Counted from the stretch's first letter, positions 1 to 8,629 are shown. The stretch is 13,428 bases of DNA from Funneliformis mosseae (GCA_910592005.1 CAJVPP010002822.1:1-13428); one strand, 5' to 3'. Numbers and translations: made by a program. Notes: a model not told the origin generated them from the sequence alone.

Positions 1-1537
1 TCATTAAATATAATTTTTATGTAATAAATAACTAATAATAAAAATTATGTCAAATAATACATAGATTTTATACTTAATATAAAATAAAATTTAGAATTAA
101 TAGATTAATATTTAATATATTTATCTTTAACTTTAATTATCATATCAACATAATTAAATAAACTTAAAATTATGTGATATACCATCTTTATGCTAATTTT
201 TCTCTATTATTCTTGAACTATATTTATTAATTTCTATTTACATTTAAGTAAAGGCTTTCTTTTTCTAATCTGCTAATTTAAATAATTTTACAGATTCATA
301 ATTAAGTTAAAATTAAAATGTATATTACTCAATCTAAATTAAAATATTATATATTTTTATCTACTAAATATTATAATTTAATGTATAATATAAAGTTCTA
401 TCTTGCTAAAAAACAAAATAAAGATAGTTACTAATCTATAATATAAAGTAATTAATAAAAATATTAATATATGCATCAAAATCTATTCTTCCTTTTACTA
501 TAATCAAAAGTCTAACTTTATATTAACTAAAATAAACCTAAAATATCACTAAACTACTATCAAATTTAATTGTAAGTAGATATAATTTTTTATTATAAAT
601 TTTTTTAAGACTTTTTTAAACTCTTATTTTTTCATTTAATTCAAAAAATGTAAATTTAAACTTATCAAATCATATTATCTATTTCATTTAACTTAATTTT
701 ATTTCTCTCTATTTTATTTTAACTTATCCTATTTTATTATATTAGTTTTACCCTATCTTAATCTATCTTTTTGCTATTTTTGAGTTAAATAAAATTTTTT
801 ATGAATAATATAACTACTAAAGTTTTTATTATAAAAGGTATTTTTAACAGTATTATTATATAATGTAATATCAAGGTTAGAGTTTGATCTACTTATTATA
901 TAATTAAGAGAAGTAAACCAATTATTTCAAATAATATATTATAAGATCTATTATCATATTAATTAAATATTTTAAGATGATTAAAATACTTCTTAAATAT
1001 TGCAAAATCTGTTTTTTTGTATCTTTTATAATATTATTAATAATACTAATAAAAATGCTAAAATTAAATTAAAATAATTATTTATTTAGTATTACTTAGA
1101 TATACATTAATAATTCTTTCAAATTAAACTTAAATAGCTTATTTTTACACATTTCTTTTTGAAGAAATAAAAATTATATATGTATTTTTTTTTATTATTT
1201 TATGTATTATAGGGAGAAATTACAAATTTATTACAAATGCGATAATTATATAATTATAAATTCTGTAATTTAATGTAGGTTAATATATATATTATTAATA
1301 TTATTTAATCAAAATATCTTTAATTTTACAAAATTAATATATATAATAAAGAAAATTTATATATTTCATATACAATATTATTCTTTGCTATTTATTACAA
1401 TATATCATACTTCTCTGTTTTTTATTTTACTAATTAGTTTGAGAATTTAGAAATTTTTTTATATGTAAATTCCTATTTATCATTTTAGTTAGTGTTATAT
1501 GATTTAGAGTTAGATTAAAATTAAAATAAAGAATATA
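1..1537. other. AT-rich, CpG-poor gene-free block
   Basis: No open reading frame or RNA gene can be supported here. The DNA is overwhelmingly A and T, and CpG is almost absent; one of the few copies is near 1240. Bases 660-790 are strongly pyrimidine-biased on the plus strand (runs such as CTCTCTATTTTATTTTAAC and TACCCTATCTTAATC), so the two strands differ in composition there. The stretch 1503-1530 carries the motif TTAGAGTTAGATTAAAATT, which resembles the repeat tracts near 11.1 and 12.1 kb. The minus strand around 960-1015 has a short similarity to the transposase relic next door; see findings. Confidence 0.6.
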
Positions 1538-1562
1538 CACTATCTAGAAATAAGTTTATGTA
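1538..1562 (+). repeat. Left terminal inverted repeat of Tc1/mariner element 1
   Basis: It begins CACTATCTAGAAATAAG directly after TA (1536-1537). It matches the reverse complement of 2933-2957 at 21 of 25 positions, and all four differences are transitions. Confidence 0.85.
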
Positions 1563-1605
1563 GTTTTTAAAAAAGTAGTTTATTATCATTTTTTCTAATA
1601 AAATT

Positions 1606-2640
1606 TTAGTATCTGGTTAGCTAACCATTATTAGAAATACATGTTTCTATTCTTTAAAGCATACTTTTAATTAATTTTAGATAAATTTCTTGTAAAATTT
1701 CTTTTATTCTTCCTTTAATTATATTTTTAAATTTCTAAAATTTTTAGAAAGATCTAAACGATTATATAATAAATATTTAAGATGATTCTAAATATGCTTA
1801 ATAGAATTCAAATCTAAAGATTAAATAGGCTAATTAATTAATATTTTAATTTTTTTAGCAACTCGTGCTTTAATATTATTGATTATATAAATAAGTGCAT
1901 TATTATATTAAAATTTATAAAATATGTTATAAAAGTTTAAACTAATAAATAGTAATAAGTTATCATCTAAAATTTTTATATAATTATGAGATTGATTATT
2001 TTATTAAAAGATTTAATCTTTTGCCTAAAAAATATTCTCAAATAATGACTCCTCTACTATTATATTTAATAGATAGATTCAGATTTTTAATATTAAAATA
2101 AATGCTTAATTTATACTAAATCTGAGAAAGATCATCATTATAAAAAGAGTAAATTTTGATTTATTATTCCATGATATTTCTCTATTATTGTACTATCTAA
2201 TTTTATCTTTTTAATCTTTATTCTAACATTAATTTTTATTTATAAATGCTTTTTTACAGTTCAGTAGAAGTTATATTGATTTGATACAAATTTTTTCAAA
2301 TTGGTTTAGTATAAATATTTTAGCTAGTTGTTATTAAAAATTTCTTTTATATCATATTAGCAGAAGTTTTATTATTTTTATTAATAATCTTCTTTAAAAT
2401 TTTGCAATCTTTATCATTAAATAATAAAGGTTGACTATTTTTTTTTTTACTTAATATATCATTTGAAAATATTATCAATTAACTTTTTCAAGATGTATTC
2501 AAAGATTTATTATAGAATATAAAGATAATGTAAAATTTATACATATATTAAAGGTAATCACATTTTAGTATTAATAGATATTATTAAGTTTTGTAATTAT
2601 ATTACAGTGTCAATAGATATTTTAAAATTGTTATTCTAAC
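1606..2640 (-). pseudogene. Tc1-type DDE transposase relic
   Basis: Read on the minus strand, pieces of a Tc1 transposase appear in the correct order. A helix-turn-helix linker segment around 2430-2300 reads SQPLLFNDKDCKILKK, then KTSAN further on. The region near 1985-1950 reads YIKILDDNLL. The second catalytic block at about 1904-1887 reads NNALIY where the family has DNAP.H. The third block at about 1820-1776 reads DLNSIKHI, a stop, then NHLK, where the family has DLNPIEH.W. Positions 1904-1902 (Asp to Asn) and 1799-1797 (Glu to Lys) are exactly 35 codons apart. The C-terminus ends LTRY followed by TAA at 1608-1606. Relative to the family pattern most damage is G-to-A or C-to-T, including Trp and Gln codons turned into stops. 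At least one frameshift lies between 1797 and 1650. The N-terminal start is not definable; 2640 is an estimate from the usual length of about 340 residues. Confidence 0.8.
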
Positions 2641-2932
2641 TAATAATTCATAATTTTAATAATAATAGACTTTTTATAACCTCTTTTATATAGTTTAATT
2701 ATTTATACTCGTTTAATAACAGAAAGCTTAAGATTTTTATCTATTATGTTATGAATAAATTGTTAAATAGATATTAGTACTATAATATTTATTTATGATT
2801 TCAAATTATTTTTATTTTATATATGCAATAACAACAAATAATTATGTAAACAAGAAGTAAGATTTTTTATTAGTAACAAAATAAATTTATTCTTATATTA
2901 TATGATTTTAAATAAAAATCTAAAATACTAAT

Positions 2933-2957
2933 TGCATAAACTTATTTTCAAATAGTG
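2933..2957 (-). repeat. Right terminal inverted repeat of Tc1/mariner element 1
   Basis: Read on the minus strand it begins CACTATTTGAAAATAAG, and it is followed on the plus strand by TA (2958-2959). It pairs with 1538-1562. Confidence 0.85.
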
Positions 2958-2959
2958 TA

Positions 2960-3757
2960 ATAAAAGTGATATATAAGAAATACTATTTTTTGTAATAAAT
3001 AAATTTACTTTTTATAATAAATATAAAATTTTAATTTAAAAAACTATAATATATAAATTATAAAAGATTTATGTTAAATAAAAAATATATAATATTAAAA
3101 AAATTATTAATTTAAATACTTTTTAAAAATCATTTATTTCATATTATAATTTATTTTATATATTATAATAATAGTATAAATCAATTTAATTTTTTATTTA
3201 ATAATAATTTACTTTTATTATTATTATAATAAAATAATTAAAAAAAATTATATAAGATATTTATCTTTTTTAAATTTAAAATTAATTAATAATATTAATA
3301 ATATTTAAATTTTTATTTATACTTTAATATAAAATTAATATTTTAATATAATAAAATATTATTAAAATAAAATTATTTAAAAAAGAATATAATAAAAATT
3401 TTTAAACATAGAATTTTCATTAGATTTTTTAATAAAATTAATGCCTAAATTTTTAAAATATTATAATAAAAAAATAATAGTTTAAAAAATTTATATATAT
3501 AAAAAAAAATTAATAAAAAAATAATATTATAAATATTTTACTTAAATATTATAATTTTTAATAATTTAATAAATAAAATTATTAAAAATTATAAATCAGT
3601 AAAAATAAAAATAAAAAAAAATATTTATTTATTTAAGAGTAATTTCTAATTGTATACAAGATATCTAAACATAATGTGAAATATAAAGAAGGCAATAACA
3701 GTATTTTTAATATAAAAAATTTTCTAAGTTTTTAAATTAATTACTAAAAATAAAATA
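2960..3757. other. Low-complexity A/T block
   Basis: Almost only A and T from about 2990 to 3640, with long alternating AT and A-run stretches. I see no gene, no inverted repeat containing G/C and no recognisable element. Bases 3640-3757 are slightly more mixed but show nothing identifiable. Confidence 0.6.
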
Positions 3758-3759
3758 TA

Positions 3760-3784
3760 CAGAAGGTGAACAAAAGTATCTGCA
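3760..3784 (+). repeat. Left terminal inverted repeat of Tc1/mariner element 2
   Basis: It begins CAGAAGGTGAACAAAAGTAT immediately after TA at 3758-3759. It matches the reverse complement of 4328-4352 at 23 of 25 positions; both differences are transitions. Confidence 0.9.
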
Positions 3785-3990
3785 CATCCTCTATAATGTG
3801 AATTAATGCTAGTAAAGTCATATAACTGCAATAATAAATTGCGTTTACATAACACTTAAGTATTTATTTATATTATAAAAATAAAAAGGATAACAGTTTA
3901 TTTTTTTTTAATAAATTTTTCTTCTCCAAAAATCTAAAAAAAAGGTAAAAACTAAAGAATTACTGCAATGATTTTTCAAGCGAAAAATAA

Positions 3991-4222
3991 TCTTATACAT
4001 TATCTTGGTCAGCTCAAAGTCCAGATCTTAATCCAATTGAGAATCTTTGGGCTGAAGTCAAGAAAAGCATCTGAACTTATAAAAAACCTCTATCTAATTT
4101 GACTGATATATTAAAAAGGCTTGGCAAGAAATTCTGAAGCATACTATCGAAACCTAGTTGATAGTATGCTGCAACGAATTCAAGCTGTGATTGCGACAAA
4201 TAGTAGCATAACTAAATACTAG
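3991..4222 (+). pseudogene. C-terminal fragment of a Tc1-type transposase
   Basis: From 4006 the plus strand reads WSAQSPDLNPIENLWAEVKK, the diagnostic block around the third catalytic residue of Tc1 transposases. The glutamate is GAG at 4039-4041. A TGA at 4072-4074 interrupts the frame shortly afterwards, and another stop follows near 4135. The last part resumes from 4154 as LVDSMLQRIQAVIA and runs to ITKY with a TAG stop at 4220-4222, matching the usual end of these proteins. Upstream of 3991 the frame is closed by TAA (3988-3990) and the second catalytic block is not clearly readable. The fragment cannot encode an active enzyme. Confidence 0.85.
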
Positions 4223-4327
4223 TTACTTAGTAAAAATGTAGACTTTAATCAGCTTTAAATAAAATATTAATTGACCGTTTATTATTAATGCAAAAAAATT
4301 ATAAGTTTTATATTGAGTGAAAAAGTA

Positions 4328-4352
4328 TGCAAATACTTTTGTTCACCCTCTG
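4328..4352 (-). repeat. Right terminal inverted repeat of Tc1/mariner element 2
   Basis: Read on the minus strand it begins CAGAGGGTGAACAAAAGTAT. TA follows at 4353-4354 on the plus strand. Confidence 0.9.
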
Positions 4353-4354
4353 TA

Positions 4355-4944
4355 GTAAAATGTGATACTATATAATAAATAGCAATATAATTATATATTA
4401 ACACTAAACTAATTTAAACTAGATGTAACTTTGTATAATAAGTTTATATATATCATATAACTCATGTTCGTACACCTTGTATTTATTAAGAAATTTTCTT
4501 ATTTAATTAATTTAAAGTTTTTATTAGTAATTATAAAATTAATTAATATTTATCTATATAATTTATGTATAAAATTATATAAATTTATATAAAATAATAT
4601 TGAAATTTTAAATACATTTTTTTTTTGATTTTAAAAACCTCTATCTTAAATATTAAAACTGTTTATTTGTTTAATATTACTATAAAATTTATAAAATTAT
4701 TTAAGTATATAAAATAATTCTACTTTATAAATATATATAAGTTTATTTTAAAAATAATATATTTATTTAAACAATTTTATAATAAAAAAAATTATAAATA
4801 TATATAGTTATATTTTCAATATTATAAAAATGATATTTATTTATATAGGTTTATAGTTATAGTAAAAGTTTTACTATATAATTATATATGTTTTAATTAA
4901 TTTAATATATAATACTATACTTTATTTATTAAAAGTAATAATTT
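4355..4944. other. AT-rich filler up to the gene-island border
   Basis: Mostly A/T low-complexity DNA. A short more mixed patch lies near 4465-4482 (CTCATGTTCGTACACCTTG) without recognisable meaning. Composition shifts at about 4945, where runs of A and T alternate with G/C-containing words. No gene is supported. Confidence 0.55.
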
Positions 4945-5009
4945 CCAAAATTGGACGCCTTATTAATCAATTTGGTTAAAAAAAAAAAAAAATTTCTCTT
5001 TAAAAAAAT

Positions 5010-5048
5010 CCAATTAGGCGATTTTTTTTTGGTTATAAAAATATAAAA
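5010..5048 (+). promoter_or_regulatory. Possible CCAAT plus TATA-like promoter elements
   Basis: CCAAT at 5010-5014 is followed by two TATAAAA words at 5034-5040 and 5042-5048. The TATA words end about 75 bp before the ATG at 5123, a plausible eukaryotic spacing. In DNA this AT-rich a TATA word is weak evidence on its own; the support comes from the combination with the candidate exon downstream. Confidence 0.25.
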
Positions 5049-5122
5049 AGATCACTTACAAAACATTTTTCAGCATATATTCCTAGTTTGATGGTCGCAT
5101 TATATTGACAAAAACACGCAAA

Positions 5123-5209
5123 ATGGTAAAAAATCTTCCTAATGAAAATAATGAAAACAAAAATGTAACTGCGGGGAAAATTAAAAAACTTTTTCCGTTT
5201 TCTTATATG
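5123..5209 (+). CDS. Candidate first exon of an unrecognised gene
   Basis: An ATG at 5123 opens 29 codons beginning MVKNLPNENNENKNV and ending KKLFPFSYM. It is followed at once by GTAAGA (5210-5215), a near-ideal fungal 5' splice site; unspliced, the frame stops at TGA after five more codons. Codon use is more varied than in the neighbouring homopolymer frames, and a CCAAT/TATA arrangement lies upstream. A possible acceptor after a T-rich run ends at 5307, but the following sequence in that phase gives only a few codons before a stop, so the continuation is unsolved. I recognise no domain. It could be a real short exon, a decayed gene start or chance. Confidence 0.2.
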
Positions 5210-6201
5210 GTAAGAATTGCATATTGACCTTATTTTATTTACCATATCTCCATTATGAAGATTGAAAAAAAAAAATTTGTTTGAATGAATCAACTTTTTT
5301 ATTTGAGATTAAATTACTAAATTGTTAATATATTAATTAAATTAAGTAACGTAAAAAAATGTGTATTTTTGGTTTAAAAAATAAAAATAAAAATATTTTC
5401 TCGTTTAATAAATTAATATTATTAATGACAAAAAAAAAAAATTTTTTTTTAAAAAAAATAATCATTTTACTTTTTACTTTATTTTTTTTTATTTTTATTT
5501 TTTTTAAAAAAAAAAAAGAAAAATCCATTAATAGTTGTTGTCTCGTGACCAATAAAACTAAAAGGAAAAAAAAAAAAAAAAGAGTTATTATTAAAGAATT
5601 TAATGATAAATGTTGATAAAATGTGTAATTCATTGGTTTTCTATCTTATAAAAAAGTAATACAAAAATATACATACCAAGGGGAAAAAACTATATATAAA
5701 AAAGAACTATAAGGTGCCTTTTTGTAAAAAGAAAAAAAAAAAAAAAAAACAAATTGTTTCGGGATAGTGTGGAATAATTGTCGTCGTTCATGAATAAAGT
5801 CTTTTTAAAAAACTAATACTATTCACGAATGCTATGCTAAAATGGTAATGTAAAAAATATTACATGTGGAAAATTAATAATGAATACAGGAAAAAAAATT
5901 GGGGGTTACTTTGGTGGTTTTGATGAACTTTTCGTTCTGAACGGAATTCTTTACTTTTTTTCTTTAAGAAAATTTTTTGAATCCTCTCCTCTTTTGAATT
6001 TCGTTCATTTGTTCATTAATAGTTTGTACTGTAAAAGAAAATATCAAAAAACTCGGCCACCATATATGTAAACGAACAAAAAAGGGTGCTCGGATGAATA
6101 TAATAAAAGAATGGGAAAATAAAATAAAATAAAATTATAATCTTCTATCATAGATATTCCATAAAAAAAAAAATATTACATATTACATTGAAAACATTTA
6201 T

Positions 6202-7688
6202 TTAAACAAAATTTTCATTGATTTCGCTTCTTCGATTGTACCTTCCACTTCTAAAACTTCCATCATCCGTTGGTAATTGGTGATACCTTATGGCATCACT
6301 ACCATAATTGCCGGAATAAATACTCCGACGTTTCTTTCGTGGTTCCGCATTACGCCAAATACACCATTGTAAGAATATTGTGACGTCAAACATTAACGTT
6401 CCAACAGATCCTAATATAAAAGGAAATGCATCACGTATATATGCTTCTGACCCTGACAACGGGTTGGTTAAGATGGATAAAGTATAATTCAAATTGGCAA
6501 GGGCCGCAAATATAAACATAAAAACTGATAGTCCTTCAACCGATGATCTCGTGTACTATAAAGATTTCATTAAAAAAAAAGTTGAATTATAATCAAAAAA
6601 AAAAGCAACAAATTATTTCTAAAAAAAAATTTGAATGTACATTTTTCCATATTTGTGGCATTCGGCTGGTCAAATAAAATAAAGTGCATGTCCAAGCCAT
6701 AACTCTCCCTAAGAAAATTACATTATGCTCAGATAGTAATTTTGCATTTCCATGCAATGGCATTTCTTGAGATCCGATTTCGTCATGTATAGTTGGAAAA
6801 CGTGAAGAGGAAAAGGAAGATGATATAGAAGAGGTGGAATTAAATGTGAAGAGAAGAACAGCAAACACCACCGACGGTCTAAAATTTTTTTTTAAAAAAA
6901 AAAATCAATCAAAATTCACGTGATCAAGAATATGTACATTTAATAGAAGTTCTTACATTCGTTTATAAGATTGTTTCTTCCTTGCGGGAAACGTGTAGCT
7001 CTTTTTTGCACCTTCCAATATAGAATCCTTTAATGATTGCATGGATAATCGTCTATCCGGTAATGGAACCTCTTCGGACTCGCTGAGTATTTCTGTTGAA
7101 AGCCACATATAATAAAAATATTGGCAGAATAGAATAAAATCTATTATACAAAAATATACGGCAAGGACAATCTAAAAGGAAGATAAATTGAATTAAATTT
7201 TAATTAAAAAAATTAAATTAATTATAAACGCTATATCATATATTCCGCATTACCTGAAATCGTAATTGGTTTGTCAGTATACATCCTAATAAATTGGCAA
7301 TATCGCCTAGTAGCCAATTTGTGAGAAATGGTAAACTAAGCCCATCAGCTGAGCGATTTCGATAATTTGTTAGGACTTGTCTAAAAAGGAAACGTGTTAG
7401 TTTCTTGAGTCGGTATATAAAATGGAAAGATAAAAAATGCGAAACGTACGGAAATTGGGCGTTCAACCAACATGCCACACATAAATATCCTATGTCGGAA
7501 ACGAAAAAAAAAAGTTAGATTCCTGGCAAAAGTCAACTAATCGATACCGGGATATTGTCCGATAACCTACCAAAGATATCACTGACTAATGTATCTTGGT
7601 TGGTATACACACAAAAACCAAAAAGTGTATGTATCCACCGTATATATTGCATTCCATCGCGTGTTATTTGATTACAACTACCCGACAT
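6202..7688 (-). CDS. PQ-loop vacuolar cationic amino acid transporter, Ypq1/PQLC2 family
   Basis: Spliced minus-strand gene with six exons: 7688-7571, 7489-7450, 7380-7254, 7171-6957, 6878-6641 and 6555-6202. All five introns are GT-AG (81, 69, 82, 78 and 85 nt) and every junction keeps frame, giving 363 residues from ATG to TAA. The protein has two PQ-loop repeats. The first reads ACWLNAQFPQV (PQ at 53-54), then NYRNRSADGLSLPF and WLLGDIANLLG. The second reads SRMPQIWKN (PQ at 241-242), then SSVEGLSVFMF. About seven membrane segments are expected, near residues 36-53, 68-90, 96-118, 168-180, 220-241, 255-275 and 289-313. Family members (yeast Ypq1-3, fission yeast Stm1, animal SLC66A1) export Lys, Arg or His from vacuole or lysosome; the prolines act as hinges. 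The loop at 119-167 is charged, residues 181-192 are Ser-rich, and the tail is basic with YHQL at 337-340, a possible sorting signal. The protein is longer than the roughly 270-320 residues usual in the family. An AATAAA word overlaps the stop (6202-6197). Family is certain; substrate is inferred. Confidence 0.93.
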
Positions 7689-8377
7689 TATGTTATTTGA
7701 AATAAATGGGCAAAGTTTTTTCGTTTTCTTCCGTGTCCCTTGTTAGTTATTTAGCTCGAATATATCGATATCGTTTTTTTTTTAGACTCGTTAATAAAAG
7801 GAAGGATGGTGACCGAGACAAAAAGTCATTAAAAGTAACCACGTACAGAGGAGAGGATAAATATAAAAAAAAGCAAAAAAAAAAAAAAACTTTTAAATAG
7901 GGAAAAAAAAGTTTGAGGGGGACACTAGCAAATAAATAATGTGAGATATCGGAAAGGAATCGATATATCAGAAATGATAAACAGAAAAAAATTTTTTTTC
8001 CAATTTCCCAAATAGAATAAGGCTTGTTGAAATATATATATTATATTAACATAATAAAAAAAAAAAAAAAACTTTTTTTTAAAATATATTACTATAATAA
8101 AAAATCACAAGGAAATTTTTTGTTTTTTACAGCAATTATAATTACTATTTATACCCATAAATAATAAAAAAAATTTTTTTTCTCCTTATGTCCAGCTGAC
8201 TTGAAAATTTCAAGTTTTTACAATATGAAATAAAATCTCGCAATTTGAGAGGATTAAAGTTTAAATTTTTTTTTAGATCTAATAGAGAACGCATTGAAGA
8301 TATCACAGATTAAACTAATAGATCACACGATAATGAATAATATTTAAATTTGATAATATCTGTCAAGTGACCAATTG
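7689..8377 (-). promoter_or_regulatory. 5' flank of the PQ-loop gene
   Basis: This stretch must contain the promoter and 5' untranslated region of the leftward PQ-loop gene. Read on the minus strand, a pyrimidine-rich patch (TCCTCTCCTCTG) lies near 7840-7855, about 155 bp before the ATG. The words ATCGATAT occur at 7764-7771 and 7959-7966. Long poly-A/poly-T runs (for example 8057-8080 and 7985-8000) may keep nucleosomes away. The plus-strand frame 7706-7900 ends in poly-Lys and is not credible as a gene. No TATA box stands out because the whole area is AT-rich. Confidence 0.4.
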
Positions 8378-8424
8378 TTAAAAACTCATATTAGGTGCAT
8401 AAAAGAGTTCACATGAGTTTTTAA
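8378..8424. repeat. Perfect 12-bp inverted repeat with 23-nt loop
   Basis: TTAAAAACTCAT at 8378-8389 is the exact reverse complement of 8413-8424. The arms include two G/C pairs each, so this is not a trivial A/T palindrome. It sits just before an A-run and an ATG at 8446. A transcript from either strand could fold into a hairpin here; its role is unknown. Confidence 0.6.
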
Positions 8425-8445
8425 GCGAAAGAAATAAAAAAAAAA

Positions 8446-8574
8446 ATGAATCGATTGCCTGTAAAAAAGTCTTCTCCTTTAAACTGGCGTGTAACAATGC
8501 ACAGATCTCAAAGCCACAATTTTCATGAAAGTTTGCTCGTTCGTTCATTTTTCATCCCTTTCAATTTCTTATGA
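8446..8574 (+). CDS. Doubtful 42-codon small reading frame
   Basis: ATG at 8446 to TGA at 8572-8574 gives 42 residues beginning MNRLPVKKSSPLNWRVTMHR. It is not built from homopolymers and has varied codons, unlike most short frames nearby. It follows the 12-bp inverted repeat at 8378-8424, and its start overlaps a GAATCGATT copy. I recognise no domain, signal peptide or membrane segment, and a frame this short is expected by chance in a stretch of this composition. It could also be part of a longer unseen transcript. Confidence 0.12.
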   Translation: MNRLPVKKSSPLNWRVTMHRSQSHNFHESLLVRSFFIPFNFL

Positions 8575-8629
8575 AAATTTTTAGCCATGTTTACAAATAG
8601 ATTTTTTGTTCATTTCTTGTTTCGTGATA

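Larger units (their letters stand above)
1538..2957 (-). mobile_element. Decayed full-length Tc1/mariner element
   Basis: A 1420-bp unit is bounded by 25-bp inverted repeats that agree at 21 of 25 positions. It is flanked on both sides by TA (1536-1537 and 2958-2959), the target duplication expected of Tc1/mariner. Inside, on the minus strand, lies a transposase relic with the Tc1 layout: an N-terminal region, then a DDE region with 34 residues between the second and third catalytic positions (DD34E). Length, end structure, target site and spacing all fit a once-complete autonomous element. It is dead: stops, frameshifts and replacement of catalytic residues are present throughout. The element is oriented so that the transposase reads leftwards. 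Confidence 0.85.
3760..4352 (+). mobile_element. Internally deleted Tc1/mariner element
   Basis: A 593-bp unit is bounded by 25-bp inverted repeats matching at 23 of 25 positions and flanked by TA on both sides (3758-3759 and 4353-4354). It retains the 3' part of a Tc1 transposase on the plus strand, but the N-terminal DNA-binding part and most of the catalytic domain are missing. It is therefore a non-autonomous deletion derivative. It is far better preserved than the element at 1538-2957: CpG dinucleotides survive (for example near 3841, 3981, 4148 and 4193) and the family motif around the catalytic glutamate is intact. The terminal repeat sequence differs from element 1, so it belongs to another Tc1/mariner subfamily. 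Confidence 0.88.
4945..6196. other. Left part of the gene island, no confident gene
   Basis: The composition is mixed, with many A and T homopolymer runs, for example an A12-T9-A8 block at 5430-5458. An imperfect inverted repeat containing G/C (CGCCTTATTAATCAATTTGG against CCAATTAGGCG) spans about 4958-5020. Several short reading frames exist, but most are made of poly-Lys or poly-Phe runs from homopolymers and are not credible. The plus-strand frame 5880-6071 (63 codons, ATG to TAA) has more varied codons but matches nothing I recognise. The best coding hint is the possible first exon at 5123-5209. The minus-strand 3' untranslated region of the PQ-loop gene must lie in the right part of this stretch. 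Confidence 0.5.

Noticed and set aside
1212..1420. Possible MITE with ends AGGGAGAAATTACAAATTT and, inverted, CAGAGAAGTATGATATATT
   Set aside because: Only about 15 of 26 positions agree, near what two AT-rich sequences give by chance.
1592..1637. Palindrome TGGTTAGCTAACCA with flanking 10-bp arms TTTCTAATAA/TTATTAGAAA
   Set aside because: It looked like a regulatory or small mobile element, but it falls exactly on the decayed C-terminal codons of the Tc1 transposase (NNG-stop-LTRY), so transposon coding sequence explains most of it.
5033..5293. 86-codon minus-strand frame
   Set aside because: Phe/Ile/Tyr/Lys-rich, no recognisable motif, and it overlaps the better candidate exon on the other strand.
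5359..5616. 85-codon plus-strand frame with a hydrophobic stretch
   Set aside because: Almost entirely Lys and Phe from A and T runs; the opposite strand has an equally long frame of the same kind (5337-5633).
5880..6071. 63-codon plus-strand frame ending just downstream of the PQ-loop gene
   Set aside because: ATG to TAA and not purely homopolymeric, but no recognised domain, no clear splice acceptor tied to it and no promoter; kept only as a possibility in the findings.
7706..7900. 64-codon plus-strand frame divergent from the PQ-loop gene
   Set aside because: Ends in a poly-Lys run, lies in the promoter/5' region of the opposite gene and shows no family resemblance.
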